From Methylomonas methanica MC09 (lineage in GTDB: Bacteria > Pseudomonadota > Gammaproteobacteria > Methylococcales > Methylomonadaceae), in assembly GCF_000214665.1 (NCBI RefSeq), contig NC_015572.1, positions 2,542,001 through 2,606,000 of the forward strand: a stretch of 64,000 nt of DNA, read 5' to 3'. Below the pieces are notes generated by a model that saw nothing but the letters and a program-made list of their open reading frames with translations, made no database searches and had not been told where the DNA came from. Positions 42,802 through 54,185 of this stretch are shown one piece after another (position 1 is the stretch's first letter; each line of letters begins with the position of its first letter). The position numbers and the translations under genes were made by a program.

Positions 42802-44049
42802 ATGAACAAAATGAAGAAATTATCACTTGTTTTAGCCATTAGCGTCTTGCTGAGCGGTTGCGCCAGTTTTGGCCGAGGTATCACCGAAGCCATTTTGGAG
42901 AAGCAGGATAATGAAGACACCCGCTTATGCGAAATCACCGGCAATCAATTCACCGGGCTTAAGCCGCAATTGGAAGCGCCCGGCCGCAAAATGAAAGTGC
43001 TGATGGTGCATGGTGTCGGCAACCATCTGGCCGGCTATTCCACCGAATTTTTAGAAAAACTGGCCAAGGAGCTGGACCTGCCGGTTACTACCCGCGCCTA
43101 CAAAAACATTAAGCTGGCCGATCCCAAGGCACCGGAGAAAAATTTAGGTAATTTACGCATTCATCGTTACCTGGACCAATCCCAGACTCAAGAGTTATTG
43201 TTTTATGAATTGACCTGGTCGGAAATCACCGCCAAGGACAAGGAAGTATTGGCTTACGATAATTCCGGCGAACAGTCGTTCCGCCGTGCCGAGGTCAACG
43301 ATTTATTGAAAAAGTTTTCAAACGACACCGGCCCCGACCCTATTATTTATCTGGGCGAAAAACGCGACGATATCCTGGTGGCGTTTGCGCAATCGTTTTG
43401 TTGGATGATTAGCGGCGACTGGAGTAGCCTGCCTGATGATGTACATAAACTCTGTTCGTCAAAAAATGTCACGCCCTTTTATAACGACAGTTACGCCTTT
43501 GTGTCGCACAGCTTGGGCAGCCGGATCACCATTGATGGCTTGCAGCGGCTCGCATCCATTTATGCCGACGGCGAAACCGCGCCTTATTACACGGCGATCG
43601 CCAACGTTCTGAAAAATAAGGAAGTGCCGATTTACATGATGTCCAATCAATTACCCATGCTGCAGTTGGGTAGAGTCATGCCTAAAATCACCAATCAGGA
43701 AGCCGCCTATTGCCAACCCGGCGGCGAAAAGTTTGCCGAGCGCATGTTATTAAAAACCAATATTATCGCCTTCAGCGACCCGAATGACTTGTTAAGTTAT
43801 GCATTACCGCATGATTTTGTCAGTAAATATTTGGATTCGCGTTTATGCATCAACGTCACCAACATCAATATCAACGTGGCAAAAATTTACGATGCATTCG
43901 GACTGGGCAAACTGGCCAATCCGATGGATGCGCATATCGGCTATGACACCGACGACCGGGTAATTGCATTAATCGCCAAAGGTATCGCCAACGACAAAAC
44001 AGCGCCTATCGTCAAGGAACGTTGCCGCTGGATCAGGACGATAGATTAA
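42802..44049 (+). CDS. Alpha/beta-hydrolase-like lipoprotein
   Basis: 415 residues with a lipobox (SVLLSGCAS), then VLMVHGVGNHLAGYS (oxyanion region) and FVSHSLGSRIT, which has the nucleophile Ser in SHSLG. A candidate Asp is in AFSDPNDLLSY and a His in MDAHIGYD. It could be an outer-membrane esterase or lipase. It begins 6 bases after the pyrophosphatase stop, so co-transcription is likely. Confidence 0.75.
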   Translation: MNKMKKLSLVLAISVLLSGCASFGRGITEAILEKQDNEDTRLCEITGNQFTGLKPQLEAPGRKMKVLMVHGVGNHLAGYSTEFLEKLAKELDLPVTTRAYKNIKLADPKAPEKNLGNLRIHRYLDQSQTQELLFYELTWSEITAKDKEVLAYDNSGEQSFRRAEVNDLLKKFSNDTGPDPIIYLGEKRDDILVAFAQSFCWMISGDWSSLPDDVHKLCSSKNVTPFYNDSYAFVSHSLGSRITIDGLQRLASIYADGETAPYYTAIANVLKNKEVPIYMMSNQLPMLQLGRVMPKITNQEAAYCQPGGEKFAERMLLKTNIIAFSDPNDLLSYALPHDFVSKYLDSRLCINVTNININVAKIYDAFGLGKLANPMDAHIGYDTDDRVIALIAKGIANDKTAPIVKERCRWIRTID

Positions 44050-44350
44050 ACCTGTGAATTCGACAGTCAACTCACGAAGTGCGCTACACACAAAAAGGAT
44101 TTCAACGAACTACCGCTAAGTTCCGCCATGCGCTTCGTGTGCAACAGTTTAGCGAATGCCTGCTTTTTAAGGTTGTGAGCTGTCGCAATCGCCCCCTACC
44201 TGCCGTTCACCATTGTCAAAAGCAAATATCTGCGCTAATTCATAAAGCGGCCTTTTGTAAATTCAGATGTCAGATCATTTTAAGCGTTTGACGAAACGGG
44301 TTTTACCGATACAATCCATGACAAGCCCAACACTACGTAAAAATAAGGTT
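44050..44350. other. Intergenic region before the signalling cluster
   Basis: About 300 bases with no supported gene. Short frames on the plus strand (44079-44291) lack a ribosome site. It should hold the promoter of the signalling cluster that starts at 44351. Confidence 0.4.
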
Positions 44351-45199
44351 ATGGCAGAAAGCACGCGCACCTCTAGAACCTTGCTATTGGTTGACGACGA
44401 ACCGAACATTATTAATGCGCTGAAACGTACGTTGCGTAGGGATGGCTACAGTATATTCACTGCGAATGGCGCGGAAGAAGCACTTGATTTACTAATCGAT
44501 CATAAAATAGCACTGATCATATCCGATCAGCGTATGCCGAAGATGAGCGGTGTTGAGTTTTTGCGCAAAGTTAAAGAGCTCTATCCAAAAACCGTACGCG
44601 TGGTGCTATCCGGATTTACCGACCTTGAATCGGTGACTAGCGCCATTAATGAAGGGGCGATTTACCGATTTATGACTAAGCCATGGGATGATGAGTTATT
44701 GCGTAAGAACGTCCGAGAAGCGTTTGAATATCATGAAATGGAACAGGAAAACCAACGACTGACCCGAGAGCTCCAACATTCAAACGATTTACTTGCCAGA
44801 CTTAATCAAAGTTTGGAACAACAAGTGATGCAAAAAACGCGTGAAATCGTACGTAACATCAAAATGCTGGAAATATCCCAGGAAATACTTGAACATTTGC
44901 CGGTGGCGATTCTTGGCCTTGATGAACAACACATGATCGCCGCCTCCAATCTACTCGCGGACACTCTATTTCAGCGTTATCCCGGCGAATGCTTGCTTGG
45001 CCTGCAAGCAAACAGTGTTTTGCCCGCCACCTTATTGTACGTATTACAGCAAACCAAGGATTCTGAAGCCGCGGCGGAATTTAACGGCGGCAGCTTAGAT
45101 TTGGGCAATAGTAATACCATGTATGTGTGGATAAGCCCCATGGGTGAACTTAGCCAATCAAAAGGTACTATAGTGGCGCTTTCGCCAGTCAAGAGATAA
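44351..45199 (+). CDS. Response regulator with C-terminal PAS-like domain
   Basis: 282 residues from MAESTRTSR; the ATG at 44351 is preceded by AAGG, while the longer frame adds a non-conserved tail. REC domain: LLLVDDEPNII, phosphorylation Asp in IISDQRMPKMSG and lysine in FMTKPWDDELL. A coiled coil and a degenerate PAS-like part (EHLPVAILGLDEQH) follow. No output enzyme is present, so it may act through partners such as the HDOD protein next to it. Confidence 0.85.
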   Translation: MAESTRTSRTLLLVDDEPNIINALKRTLRRDGYSIFTANGAEEALDLLIDHKIALIISDQRMPKMSGVEFLRKVKELYPKTVRVVLSGFTDLESVTSAINEGAIYRFMTKPWDDELLRKNVREAFEYHEMEQENQRLTRELQHSNDLLARLNQSLEQQVMQKTREIVRNIKMLEISQEILEHLPVAILGLDEQHMIAASNLLADTLFQRYPGECLLGLQANSVLPATLLYVLQQTKDSEAAAEFNGGSLDLGNSNTMYVWISPMGELSQSKGTIVALSPVKR

Positions 45200-45242
45200 C
45201 GATGACTATCTTAGAAGAGTATGGAGGTAAAACTTTGCCGAC

Positions 45243-46058
45243 ATGAATACGAAATCCCAAGTGACCCTACTGGCTGATTTGCCGTCCTTGCCCACTGTAC
45301 TCATGGATGCCTTGCAGTTCACGGCCGGCAGCCAAAATTTGTCCAATCTCGCCAACAAAATTAGTCAAGACCCGCACATGGCGGTACGCATTTTACGCGT
45401 CGCCAATTCGCCTTTTTACGGTATGTCCCGGGAAATTGGTTCTTTGCAGGAAGCGGTGGTGGTGTTGGGACTTAACCGGGTAAAAAACCTGCTGTTGGGC
45501 GTTGGCTTTATGAACCTATTTCCCTTGGGCCGTCAAGATTTCGACTATTCACGGTTTTGGCATCACAGTATGGCGGTAGCGGAGTGCACTCGACAACTGG
45601 CGATTAATACCGGTATTGATCAGGACATTGCCTTTACGGCGGGATTGCTGCATGACATTGGGCTGCTGGCCATTGTCTTGTTATTTCCAGACGACTTTAG
45701 CCGCATTACCGCTGAACCGCATCTAAACAGAATTGAAGCGGAACGGCAAATTTTGGGATTCGATCACACAGAGATAGGCAGGGATGTCGCAAAGCATTGG
45801 AATATACCGATGACTATTCAGCTTGCCATCGAACAGCATGAAACCCCGCCAGCGCAAGGTGACGGGATATCGTTGGGATTGTTGGTTCATGTGGCCAATT
45901 TGCTGGTACGTACCGAACAAAGCGATGACCCGACGACTTTGGATTATCCGGCGGCTGTTACTCCATTACTTGAGATATTGAATAGCCCTATTGACCAAGC
46001 AATAAGCTGGACCAATACCAGCCGCCAATTCGCCAATCAGATCGTCGCGAGTATTTAA
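45243..46058 (+). CDS. HDOD domain protein
   Basis: 271 residues with the HDOD fold: LPSLPTVLMDALQF, ISQDPHMAVRILRVANSPFY, and the HD-like GLLHDIGLLAI. Such proteins are non-catalytic signalling adaptors associated with chemotaxis and c-di-GMP pathways. 44 bases after the response regulator and 13 before the kinase gene. Confidence 0.88.
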   Translation: MNTKSQVTLLADLPSLPTVLMDALQFTAGSQNLSNLANKISQDPHMAVRILRVANSPFYGMSREIGSLQEAVVVLGLNRVKNLLLGVGFMNLFPLGRQDFDYSRFWHHSMAVAECTRQLAINTGIDQDIAFTAGLLHDIGLLAIVLLFPDDFSRITAEPHLNRIEAERQILGFDHTEIGRDVAKHWNIPMTIQLAIEQHETPPAQGDGISLGLLVHVANLLVRTEQSDDPTTLDYPAAVTPLLEILNSPIDQAISWTNTSRQFANQIVASI

Positions 46059-46071
46059 ATTCGAGAACATC

Positions 46072-47925
46072 ATGTTATTAAATGAATCGCAGCAATGGGA
46101 CTGGATTTATAACCTCTATCAATTGGGGCAGTCCGATGCGTTTGAAGAGGGTTCAAACCAGATATTCGAGAAAATGCTGCGTCATATTGTGGATGGATTC
46201 AGAGCCGAGACCGGCTCGTTGGTCTTGTATCAAGGCGAAGACGGCAATCGCTTAACCATAGTCGCCGCGATCGGTTTGCCTGAGAAATGTATCGGCGGCA
46301 CGATATCCAACGGCAGCGGCGTGATAGGCTGGGTATTGGCCAACCAGCAGGCATTGTTGATCAAGGGCGATATCAGTAATGACACGCGCTTTCACGGCTA
46401 CACAGCCAAACCCAATGCCCGCATACCGGTTGCCTCCTTGTGCTGGCCGTTGCAGATAGGCCAGCGATTGATAGGCGCCTTATCCGTCAACAGTTTTAAC
46501 GATGAGTCTAATTACACGGGAGTGGATTTGGACCACGGGCAAAAATTAGCTAATCCGATCACACTGGTGATCGACAACATCAGGCTGCATGCCGACCAAC
46601 GCAAGCGCATCCAACAACTTGCCAACACCAATGAACGTTATATCAATACCAACCGGCAATTAGTGGATGCGCATAAACAACTGGCCGAGTCGGAAAAACG
46701 CCTCAACGATATTTTAAATTCGCTGGATAGCGTGGTTTGGTCGATGGAACCCGGCACGATGAAATTGCTGTATCTCAATAAGGCCGCCAATGAGGTATCC
46801 GGTCGTCCGGTCGAGGATTTTTTCAATGACCCTCGGTTGTGGCTGAAGATTATGGACCCCAGCGATCGAAAGCAGGTGGAAGCCAGTTTGGACAATTTAA
46901 CGACAAACAGCATCCAAAAACTAATCTATCGTATTCGCCGCCCCGACGGCGAACTTCGTTGGCTGTTTCATCGTATGTGCGCCGTTTGCGATGATGCCGG
47001 TTCACCGATACGCATCGACGGCATCACGGTGGATATTACCCAGCATAAACATGCCGAAGACTTGCTGAAACAGCGTAATCAGGAATTACAATCAGCGCTC
47101 GATACCATACAAGAAGTTCAGCGGCAATTGGTGCAATCGGAAAAGCTGTCCTCTATCGGCCAACTGGCGGCGGGGGTCGCGCACGAAATCAACAATCCTA
47201 TCGGCTATATCAACTCCAATCTAACGTCATTAAAAACCTATGTGGAAGATTTGCTGGCATTGGTGGAAATGTATGAAAAAACCGAGATCGGATGCGCCGA
47301 CGGCGAACAACTTCGGCAAATTCAGGATTTCAAGCAGCAAATCGATCTGGTTTTTTTAAAAACCGATGTGCTCGATTTGTTGGATGAGTCTCACGAGGGC
47401 GCATCGCGCGTCAAAAAAATCGTTCAGGATCTCAAGGATTTTTCGCATGCCGGCGGCGCCGACGAGTGGCAATGGGCGAATTTGCACGACTGCCTGGATA
47501 GCACACTGAATATCGTCAATAACGAAGTCAAATACAAAGCCCGTGTCGTCAAAGCATACGGGAACATCCCGCGTGCTTGGTGTTTGCCGCATCAGTTGAA
47601 TCAGGTATTTATGAATTTGCTGGTCAATGCCGCCCACGCCATTGAAAAGGAAGGTACGATCACCGTTCGTACCGGCACCGAAAACGGCAGCCTTTGGGTC
47701 GAGGTTAGCGATACGGGTCAAGGCATTTCGCCCGAGCACGCCAATAAAATTTTCGACCCGTTCTTTACCACCAAACCGGTGGGCAAGGGAACGGGACTGG
47801 GACTGTCCGTTTCCTACAGCATCGTTAAAAAGCACCAGGGCGAAATTAAGGTAGACAGCCGGATCGGCGAAGGCACCACCTTTCGAGTGGTATTGCCCAC
47901 AAAAGAACAGCCGGTCGACGTATGA
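46072..47925 (+). CDS. Histidine kinase (GAF-PAS-HisKA-HATPase)
   Basis: 617 residues. N-terminal GAF (about 20-170, with [13 protein letters not shown]), a coiled coil, PAS ([16 protein letters not shown] to the PAC-type [11 protein letters not shown]), HisKA with the phospho-acceptor in [15 protein letters not shown] and HATPase with [15 protein letters not shown] and [10 protein letters not shown]. No membrane segment, so soluble. It overlaps the next gene, a response regulator, by 4 bases: likely cognate. Confidence 0.93.
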   Translation: MLLNESQQWDWIYNLYQLGQSDAFEEGSNQIFEKMLRHIVDGFRAETGSLVLYQGEDGNRLTIVAAIGLPEKCIGGTISNGSGVIGWVLANQQALLIKGDISNDTRFHGYTAKPNARIPVASLCWPLQIGQRLIGALSVNSFNDESNYTGVDLDHGQKLANPITLVIDNIRLHADQRKRIQQLANTNERYINTNRQLVDAHKQLAESEKRLNDILNSLDSVVWSMEPGTMKLLYLNKAANEVSGRPVEDFFNDPRLWLKIMDPSDRKQVEASLDNLTTNSIQKLIYRIRRPDGELRWLFHRMCAVCDDAGSPIRIDGITVDITQHKHAEDLLKQRNQELQSALDTIQEVQRQLVQSEKLSSIGQLAAGVAHEINNPIGYINSNLTSLKTYVEDLLALVEMYEKTEIGCADGEQLRQIQDFKQQIDLVFLKTDVLDLLDESHEGASRVKKIVQDLKDFSHAGGADEWQWANLHDCLDSTLNIVNNEVKYKARVVKAYGNIPRAWCLPHQLNQVFMNLLVNAAHAIEKEGTITVRTGTENGSLWVEVSDTGQGISPEHANKIFDPFFTTKPVGKGTGLGLSVSYSIVKKHQGEIKVDSRIGEGTTFRVVLPTKEQPVDV

Positions 47926-50123
47926 ATTTTCCGCAATCGTCAATGACCAACGGACGGCGGGCGGCTTTACTGTTTGTCGATGACGACACCACTGTGCTTA
48001 AAGCCTTGCGTCGACTGTTTCGGCATGAAAATTACACGCTTTATCTTGCGGAGGGCGGTGCGGAGGGCTTGACCGTTATGCAAGAGCATGTCGTTGATTT
48101 AGTTATTTGCGATATGCGTATGCCCACAATGAGCGGCGCCGAATTTTTAGCTCAAGCGCTTGAGCAATGGCCCGAGACCGTGCGTATCTTGTTAACCGGC
48201 TATGCCGATTTACAATCGACTATCGAAGCAGTCAACAAAGGCCGGATTTACAGTTATTGCACTAAACCCTGGGACGACGAAGAATTAAAGCTATTGGTTC
48301 ATAACGCACTGCAACAAAAACATTTGCGTGAAGAACAGGAACGCTTATCAGCTATCATCCGGCAACAGAATGATGAACTGAAAGCCATCAACGAACATCT
48401 GGAAGAAAAAGTCGAACAGCGTACGGCAGAGCTGGAGCAAGCCAATAAAAACCTGTTGCTCCATAATCAAGCCATTGAAGCCGCACGTAACGGCATTACA
48501 ATTACGGACGCCAAGCAAGCCGGCAATCCCCTGGTTTATGCCAACCCGGCGTTTAAACGCATTACTGGTTACGACCTCGCCGAGGTACTTGGCCGCAACC
48601 TTTCGTTTCTACAGGGCGGGGATCATGACCAGCCTGGCTTGGAGAGTCTCCGAACAGCCATTCGCCGCCAGACAGCCGGCTATGCCGTTGTCCGTAATTA
48701 TCGCAAGGATGGCTCGTTGTTCTGGAATGAACTGGCCATTGCGCCAATAAAAAACGCCAACGACGAAGTGACGCACTTTGTCGGTATCATTGACGATATT
48801 ACCGAATTCAAAACCAATCAGGCACAGTTGGAATACCGGGCCAGTTATGATGATTTAACCGGACTGGTCAATCGCAATCTTCTCAATGACCGTCTTGATA
48901 ACGCCATCAGTACCGCTCAACGCGAGCAAAAAGTCTTCTGCCTCTTTTTTATGGATCTCGATGACTTTAAGGTCATCAATGACACGATGGGACATTCAGT
49001 GGGCGATGAGTTCCTAAAAATCATTGCCGGGCGACTGATGAATTGCGTCCGAGCCTGTGATAGCGTAGCCCGTTATGGTGGCGACGAGTTTGTTTTTGTA
49101 TGTCCAAGCATCGCCAAAACCGACGATGCTGCTTTGATAGCGGCGCGAATCATTACCGAAGTCTCGCAACCGCTGCAACTTAATGGGCACACCCTGCAAG
49201 GGGCAATAAGTATCGGCATCGGTTTTTATCCTGAGGATGGGTTGAACAAAGAAACCCTGCTTCAGCATGCGGATACCGCCATGTATGACGCTAAGGATAA
49301 GGGCAGAAATACCTTTAGTTTTTATACCGAAGCGTTTAACCAACGCCTGATGCAGCGTTTGACGCTGGAGGAAGACTTGCGTCAGGCTTTACGATTGGAT
49401 CAATTTGTCGTCTATTACCAACCCAAGTTCGATTTGCATAGTGAACAAATTAACGGTGTGGAGGCCTTGCTGCGCTGGAACCATCCGGAAAAAGGCTTGA
49501 TTCCCCCCGATCACTTCATTCCATTGACGGAAGATACCGACTTGATTCTGCCGATAGGCGAATGGGTGTTGCATACGGCCTGTTTGCAAGCCAAAGCTTG
49601 GCAGTTGGCGGGATTACCCGCCATCAACATGGCGATCAATGTTTCACCCAAACAGTTGCATGGCCCAACGTTTGATCAAACGATTACCCGTGTTTTACTG
49701 CAAAGCGGATTGGACGCGCGTTTTTTGGATTTGGAGGTAACCGAAGGCGCGGTGATGCTGGACCCGGATAAAATAGCCATTACTTTGACCCGGCTAAAGG
49801 ATATCGGCATTCGAATTTCAATGGACGATTTCGGTACGGGTTATTCAAGTTTGAGCTACTTAAAACGATTTCCCTTCGATAATCTAAAAATAGATAAGGC
49901 ATTTATCAACGATATTCCGTTGGATGAGGGTGATGTTACTTTAGTGCTAACCATTATTGCGATGGCGCACAACTTTAAACTTAAGGTGGTAGCCGAAGGG
50001 GTTGAAACACAGGCGCAGGTGGATTTTTTGGCGCGGAATGGTTGCGATGAAATCCAGGGTTATTTCTTTAGCCGACCGCTGCCGGCCGCGGAAATGGAGC
50101 AACTGCTTAAGCAAACCAACTGA
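47922..50123 (+). CDS. REC-PAS-GGDEF-EAL protein
   Basis: 733 residues. REC ([11 protein letters not shown], Asp in [12 protein letters not shown]), coiled coil, PAS of the LOV-like type ([11 protein letters not shown]) whose flavin-binding Cys position is Leu, so not photoactive in the usual way, GGDEF intact (YGGDEFVFV) and EAL with [12 protein letters not shown] and [10 protein letters not shown]. It may make or break c-di-GMP on phosphorylation by the kinase encoded upstream. Confidence 0.93.
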   Translation: MNFPQSSMTNGRRAALLFVDDDTTVLKALRRLFRHENYTLYLAEGGAEGLTVMQEHVVDLVICDMRMPTMSGAEFLAQALEQWPETVRILLTGYADLQSTIEAVNKGRIYSYCTKPWDDEELKLLVHNALQQKHLREEQERLSAIIRQQNDELKAINEHLEEKVEQRTAELEQANKNLLLHNQAIEAARNGITITDAKQAGNPLVYANPAFKRITGYDLAEVLGRNLSFLQGGDHDQPGLESLRTAIRRQTAGYAVVRNYRKDGSLFWNELAIAPIKNANDEVTHFVGIIDDITEFKTNQAQLEYRASYDDLTGLVNRNLLNDRLDNAISTAQREQKVFCLFFMDLDDFKVINDTMGHSVGDEFLKIIAGRLMNCVRACDSVARYGGDEFVFVCPSIAKTDDAALIAARIITEVSQPLQLNGHTLQGAISIGIGFYPEDGLNKETLLQHADTAMYDAKDKGRNTFSFYTEAFNQRLMQRLTLEEDLRQALRLDQFVVYYQPKFDLHSEQINGVEALLRWNHPEKGLIPPDHFIPLTEDTDLILPIGEWVLHTACLQAKAWQLAGLPAINMAINVSPKQLHGPTFDQTITRVLLQSGLDARFLDLEVTEGAVMLDPDKIAITLTRLKDIGIRISMDDFGTGYSSLSYLKRFPFDNLKIDKAFINDIPLDEGDVTLVLTIIAMAHNFKLKVVAEGVETQAQVDFLARNGCDEIQGYFFSRPLPAAEMEQLLKQTN

Positions 50124-50136
50124 TTGAGGTTATTCC

Positions 50137-51612
50137 ATGCCCCAAAAACCGGCGTCGATGAAAAAAAGCGAACTCCTCGAGGAATACCAATCACTGGCAA
50201 TCCGCGAGGCCAATTTTCGCACTATTGCCGAATTTTCGCCCGTAATGCTTTGGATGACCGACGGCACCGGGAAAAGTCAATTCTTTAACCGAAAATGGTT
50301 GAAATTTATCGGGCTTACCGGGAAAACCGACCCCGGCGGCGCTTGGTTTGATGCTTTACATCCCGATGAGCGGAAACATTGCTTGGATTCCTTTCAATCG
50401 GCATTCAAAGCCCAACTGCCTTTTCAAATGGAATACCAACTGCGCCGTTTTGACGGCGAATACCGCTGGATACTGGATACCGGCGAACCTCACTATGATG
50501 AAAACGGTTTTGCCGGCTATATCGGCTCCAGCCAGGACATTACCGAACGGAAGCTGGCGGAAAAGACCCTGCGGCATTCGTTTGCCGAACTCAATCGGCA
50601 CGACCGCGAAGGCGGCTTGTTGGCGGAGATGAGCAATTGCCTTCAGGTGTGCCGGTCAATCGACGAGACCTACCCTGTGGTCAGCCTGTACGCTAAACAA
50701 CTGTTTGCCGGCCATCCCGGTTTCATCGGCGTCATCAACAATTCGCGCTCCTTGGTGGAAACCATCGTCGAGTGGGGCGACGCTCACGACAGCGAGACCG
50801 TATTCAATATCGAAGACTGCTGGTCGCTGCGGCAGGGTAGGCCTCATTGGGTCAAAAACCCGCGACAAGCCTTGAATTGCTGGCATATCAAGCAAGACGC
50901 CTCCACCGGATACCTCTGCCTGCCCATGACGGCATACGGCGAAACGCGCGGGATCATTCATCTGCAATTGCCGACGCAAAGCAGCCAGGAAACCGAGCAG
51001 GAAAAAACATTTGAAATAATCAAGGTGCTGGCAACCACCTTCGCCAATCAAGTCGCCCTTGCGCTGAGCAATCTGAAGCTTCGGGAAGCGTTACAGTATC
51101 AATCGGTGCGCGATCCCTTGACGCATCTTTACAACCGCCGTTATCTGGTCGAATCGATGGAACGCGAGCTGGCGCGCGCAAAGCGCAATCAACTTTTCAT
51201 CGGCGTCATAGTCATCGATATCGATCACTTCAAAAAATATAACGATACCTTCGGGCACGATGCCGGCGATGCGGTATTGCGCGCCTTCGGCGAGCTTTTG
51301 AAGGCGCAGACCCGACGCGAAGATATCCCCTGCCGTTACGGCGGCGAAGAATTTGTCATGACCTTGCCTGGCATCGATGAAGAAAATCTGTTGCGCCGTG
51401 GTGAGAGCATACGAAAATCCGCCAAGCAGCTGATGATAGAGCATCGCGATCAAAAGCTCGGTACTATTACCATCTCGCTGGGGCTAGCCCTGTTTCCCAT
51501 GCACGGACAAACTCTTGAGCAGCTGATTTCGGCCGCCGATACGGCCATGTATCAGGCTAAAAAGCAAGGACGAGACCAAGTGGTATTGGCCGAAAATCAT
51601 TTGATTCAATAG
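50137..51612 (+). CDS. PAS-GAF diguanylate cyclase
   Basis: 491 residues: PAS (VMLWMTDGTGKSQFFNRKWL to IGSSQDITERK), GAF-like middle (about 165-320) and a GGDEF domain with the active GGEEF variant (CRYGGEEFVMTLP) and the RxxD-type site upstream not clear. Soluble. It starts 14 bases after the preceding gene, so same operon. Confidence 0.92.
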   Translation: MPQKPASMKKSELLEEYQSLAIREANFRTIAEFSPVMLWMTDGTGKSQFFNRKWLKFIGLTGKTDPGGAWFDALHPDERKHCLDSFQSAFKAQLPFQMEYQLRRFDGEYRWILDTGEPHYDENGFAGYIGSSQDITERKLAEKTLRHSFAELNRHDREGGLLAEMSNCLQVCRSIDETYPVVSLYAKQLFAGHPGFIGVINNSRSLVETIVEWGDAHDSETVFNIEDCWSLRQGRPHWVKNPRQALNCWHIKQDASTGYLCLPMTAYGETRGIIHLQLPTQSSQETEQEKTFEIIKVLATTFANQVALALSNLKLREALQYQSVRDPLTHLYNRRYLVESMERELARAKRNQLFIGVIVIDIDHFKKYNDTFGHDAGDAVLRAFGELLKAQTRREDIPCRYGGEEFVMTLPGIDEENLLRRGESIRKSAKQLMIEHRDQKLGTITISLGLALFPMHGQTLEQLISAADTAMYQAKKQGRDQVVLAENHLIQ

Positions 51613-52222
51613 AAATGGACGTAAGCTCAAAGCTACGTAATTCTCGCAAAATTGTATGCCACTTACACACAAACGTTATTGGTGTAGCTTACATTTTAAA
51701 CCGGACGGACTCGCAATTTACACTGCTTTGGGCTTTATTTAATTACAAGTGAGTTCTGGCCGCCTGATCTGATAGTCAACGTGTTTATCCATGTGTTGCA
51801 TCCATCAGCACGAAATCCAACAAATCCGACACATAATCAATGCCACCGTGTCCCAGTTATGACACCTCAATCCCGGCACGGCAAGTCGGCATAGCACCGC
51901 CGTGCTTTTTCTGATACCGTTGCAAGCAAACGATGCATTTTGATATGAATGCTTTTTCACAACACGCCATTCGTCGGCAGCCAATTTCGCTTATTCTCTG
52001 ATAATAGGTATTGGTTTTTTCATCTAACGATCATGAAATAAGCCGCATAACCCCGGCAAATGAAAGTTTTTCGTGGATCACAAAAACTGATAATGTATGC
52101 AAATCGACGAACTTTCAGCGTGATTCCGTGAAACTGTTTTTTACCATACTTATATTGGCGCCTGACTTTGAATTATAGATTATGATTAAGGCTGGCGTCT
52201 AAACCGAGGTGGAGTGCTCTCT
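51613..52222. other. Intergenic region inside the signalling cluster
   Basis: About 610 bases with no gene-like frame. It contains a terminator-like hairpin (51876-51910) and AT-rich sequence near 52100-52200 that probably holds the promoter of the second half of the cluster. Confidence 0.5.
51876..51910 (+). terminator. Hairpin with T-tract
   Basis: Arms GCACGGC/GCCGTGC with a 16-base loop, followed by TTTTT. It lies 264 bases after the diguanylate cyclase stop. It would end the first half of the cluster. Confidence 0.5.
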
Positions 52223-54169
52223 ATGCTGGAATCGAAAGCTGAAACTTCGCGGATCCAAAAGCTGCATGAATGCTGCATCCTCGACACGCCCCCTGAATCA
52301 AACTTCGACGACATTGTCGGGCTGGCGGCACTAATATGCGATACGCCTTTTGCCTTGATCACGCTGGTTGATAGTGACCGAGAGTGGTTCAAAGCCAAAA
52401 AGGGCATAGCGGCCAGCGAACAACCCAGAGCCTGCGGATTCGGCACACAAACCCTATTGCACCCGGATGTGTTGGTTGTACCGCATGTTGAGCACGACAG
52501 TCGCTTCGCGGCCAATCCCCTGGTGGTTTCCGAGCCGAATATCCGTTTCTATGCGGGAAGCCCGATTCTGGTTCCCTCCGGTGAAGCATTAGGCGCACTT
52601 TGTGTGTTCGACGTCGTACAGCGAGAGTTAAGCGTAAATCAACTTGAGGCCCTCAAGATTCTTGCCCGTCAAGTCGGTACGGCCTTGGAGCGCAGACACA
52701 AGGAAACGTGCCGGTCCGACATCCCTGAAAAACCCACGGCTCAACCCTTGCCGGCCGGCTTGGGCCGGCAAGATACAGCGCGCAACTCCGAACATTTTAA
52801 CGGTTCCATATTGGATACCTTGTCAAAACAATACTGTGTATTGGATGACGCCGCCAATATCTTGAAAGTCAGTAGGCCATGGCTTGAATTCGATCGGGCA
52901 TACGCCGGGGATAAAGCAAGCCTTCAACCCGGACAAAACTATCTGGCCCTGCTGGAAGCCGGTCTCACCAACGATAGAGGCGGAAAGGCGTTCGCAGAGG
53001 GTATTAGTTCGGTTTTGAACGGCACCTTATCCGACTTTTCGCTTGAATATCCTTATTGCACCGGTTCGGGCCAACTCTGGTTTACAGGGAAAGTCATCCT
53101 GTTTCCCGACCAGAATTTAGCCCGGGTTATTGTAATCCATGACAATATTTCCGAACATAAACAACTTGAGGATCGGCTGCGGCAAGCGGTGGAGTCGGCG
53201 CCTAATGCCATCGTGATGGTGAATGAGTCCGGCACCATTGTTATGGTGAATGCGCAAACGGAAGCATCGTTCGGTTACGCGCGAACCGAACTGATCGGGC
53301 AAATGGTGGAGATGCTGGTACCGGAACGTTTTCGCGGCGGACATATCGGTTTTCGCCGGGCCTACCTTGCCGATCCGGTTTCGAGGCCCATGGGGGCCGG
53401 ACGCGATCTGTACGGGCTACGCAAGGATGGCACCGAGTTTCCGGTCGAAATCGGCCTGGGCCTGATCGATGACGATAATGGCGTAATCGTCCTCAGCTCC
53501 ATCGTCGACATTACCGAGCGCCAGAGTGCCCACGATAAACTGAAACAAGCCCTCAAAGAGAAAGAAATGCTGCTTAAGGAGGTCTATCACCGGGTCAAGA
53601 ATAACCTACAGGTGGTGTCCAGCCTGATCAACCTCCAGGCCGGCAATGTAACTCGTCCGGAGACCGCCGATTTACTCAAACAAAGTGCCGATCGCATCAA
53701 AGCCATGGCCCTGTTACATGAAAAACTTTATCAATCCAAAGACTTGACCAGGATAGATTTCAACGAATACATTCGTAGCCTAGCCGACCATTTGCTGTTT
53801 GGCTATGGCGCGTATTCCGACAAACTCAAGCTCAACATGAAAATCGACAATGTGTTTCTCGATGTCGATACCGCGATACCCTGCGGCCTGATCATCAACG
53901 AATTGCTGTCCAATGCCATTAAGTACGCATTTCCCGGAGATCGGTGTGGCGAAATCGGCATCGCCTTCACCTTTACACAGGAGCAAGGCGAATACATCCT
54001 GATAATGTCCGATAACGGCATCGGCCTTCCCAGCGAAATGGACTTCAAAAAAAGCAGCTCTCTGGGTCTGCAATTGGTCGATACCTTGACCAATCAACTC
54101 ATGGGACAGATGAGCCTGGATCGGACAAACGGATCCACCTTTACTCTGCGTTTTACTAAAACTTGTTAA
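52223..54169 (+). CDS. GAF-PAS sensor histidine kinase, HisKA_2 type
   Basis: 648 residues from the ATG at 52223 (GAGGTGGAG ribosome site before it). GAF domain (residues about 20-160), a short PAS-like middle, a full PAS (ESAPNAIVMVNESGTIVMVN to SSIVDITERQ), then LLKEVYHRVKNNLQVVSSLI, the HisKA_2 phospho-acceptor box, and HATPase (IMSDNGIGLPSEMDF). The next gene is a response regulator. Confidence 0.92.
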   Translation: MLESKAETSRIQKLHECCILDTPPESNFDDIVGLAALICDTPFALITLVDSDREWFKAKKGIAASEQPRACGFGTQTLLHPDVLVVPHVEHDSRFAANPLVVSEPNIRFYAGSPILVPSGEALGALCVFDVVQRELSVNQLEALKILARQVGTALERRHKETCRSDIPEKPTAQPLPAGLGRQDTARNSEHFNGSILDTLSKQYCVLDDAANILKVSRPWLEFDRAYAGDKASLQPGQNYLALLEAGLTNDRGGKAFAEGISSVLNGTLSDFSLEYPYCTGSGQLWFTGKVILFPDQNLARVIVIHDNISEHKQLEDRLRQAVESAPNAIVMVNESGTIVMVNAQTEASFGYARTELIGQMVEMLVPERFRGGHIGFRRAYLADPVSRPMGAGRDLYGLRKDGTEFPVEIGLGLIDDDNGVIVLSSIVDITERQSAHDKLKQALKEKEMLLKEVYHRVKNNLQVVSSLINLQAGNVTRPETADLLKQSADRIKAMALLHEKLYQSKDLTRIDFNEYIRSLADHLLFGYGAYSDKLKLNMKIDNVFLDVDTAIPCGLIINELLSNAIKYAFPGDRCGEIGIAFTFTQEQGEYILIMSDNGIGLPSEMDFKKSSSLGLQLVDTLTNQLMGQMSLDRTNGSTFTLRFTKTC

Positions 54170-54185
54170 GCAGGAGGGTCTCCGC

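Noticed and set aside
44079..44291. Plus-strand 70-residue frame before the response regulator
   Set aside because: No ribosome site and no recognisable features; it probably belongs to leader sequence.
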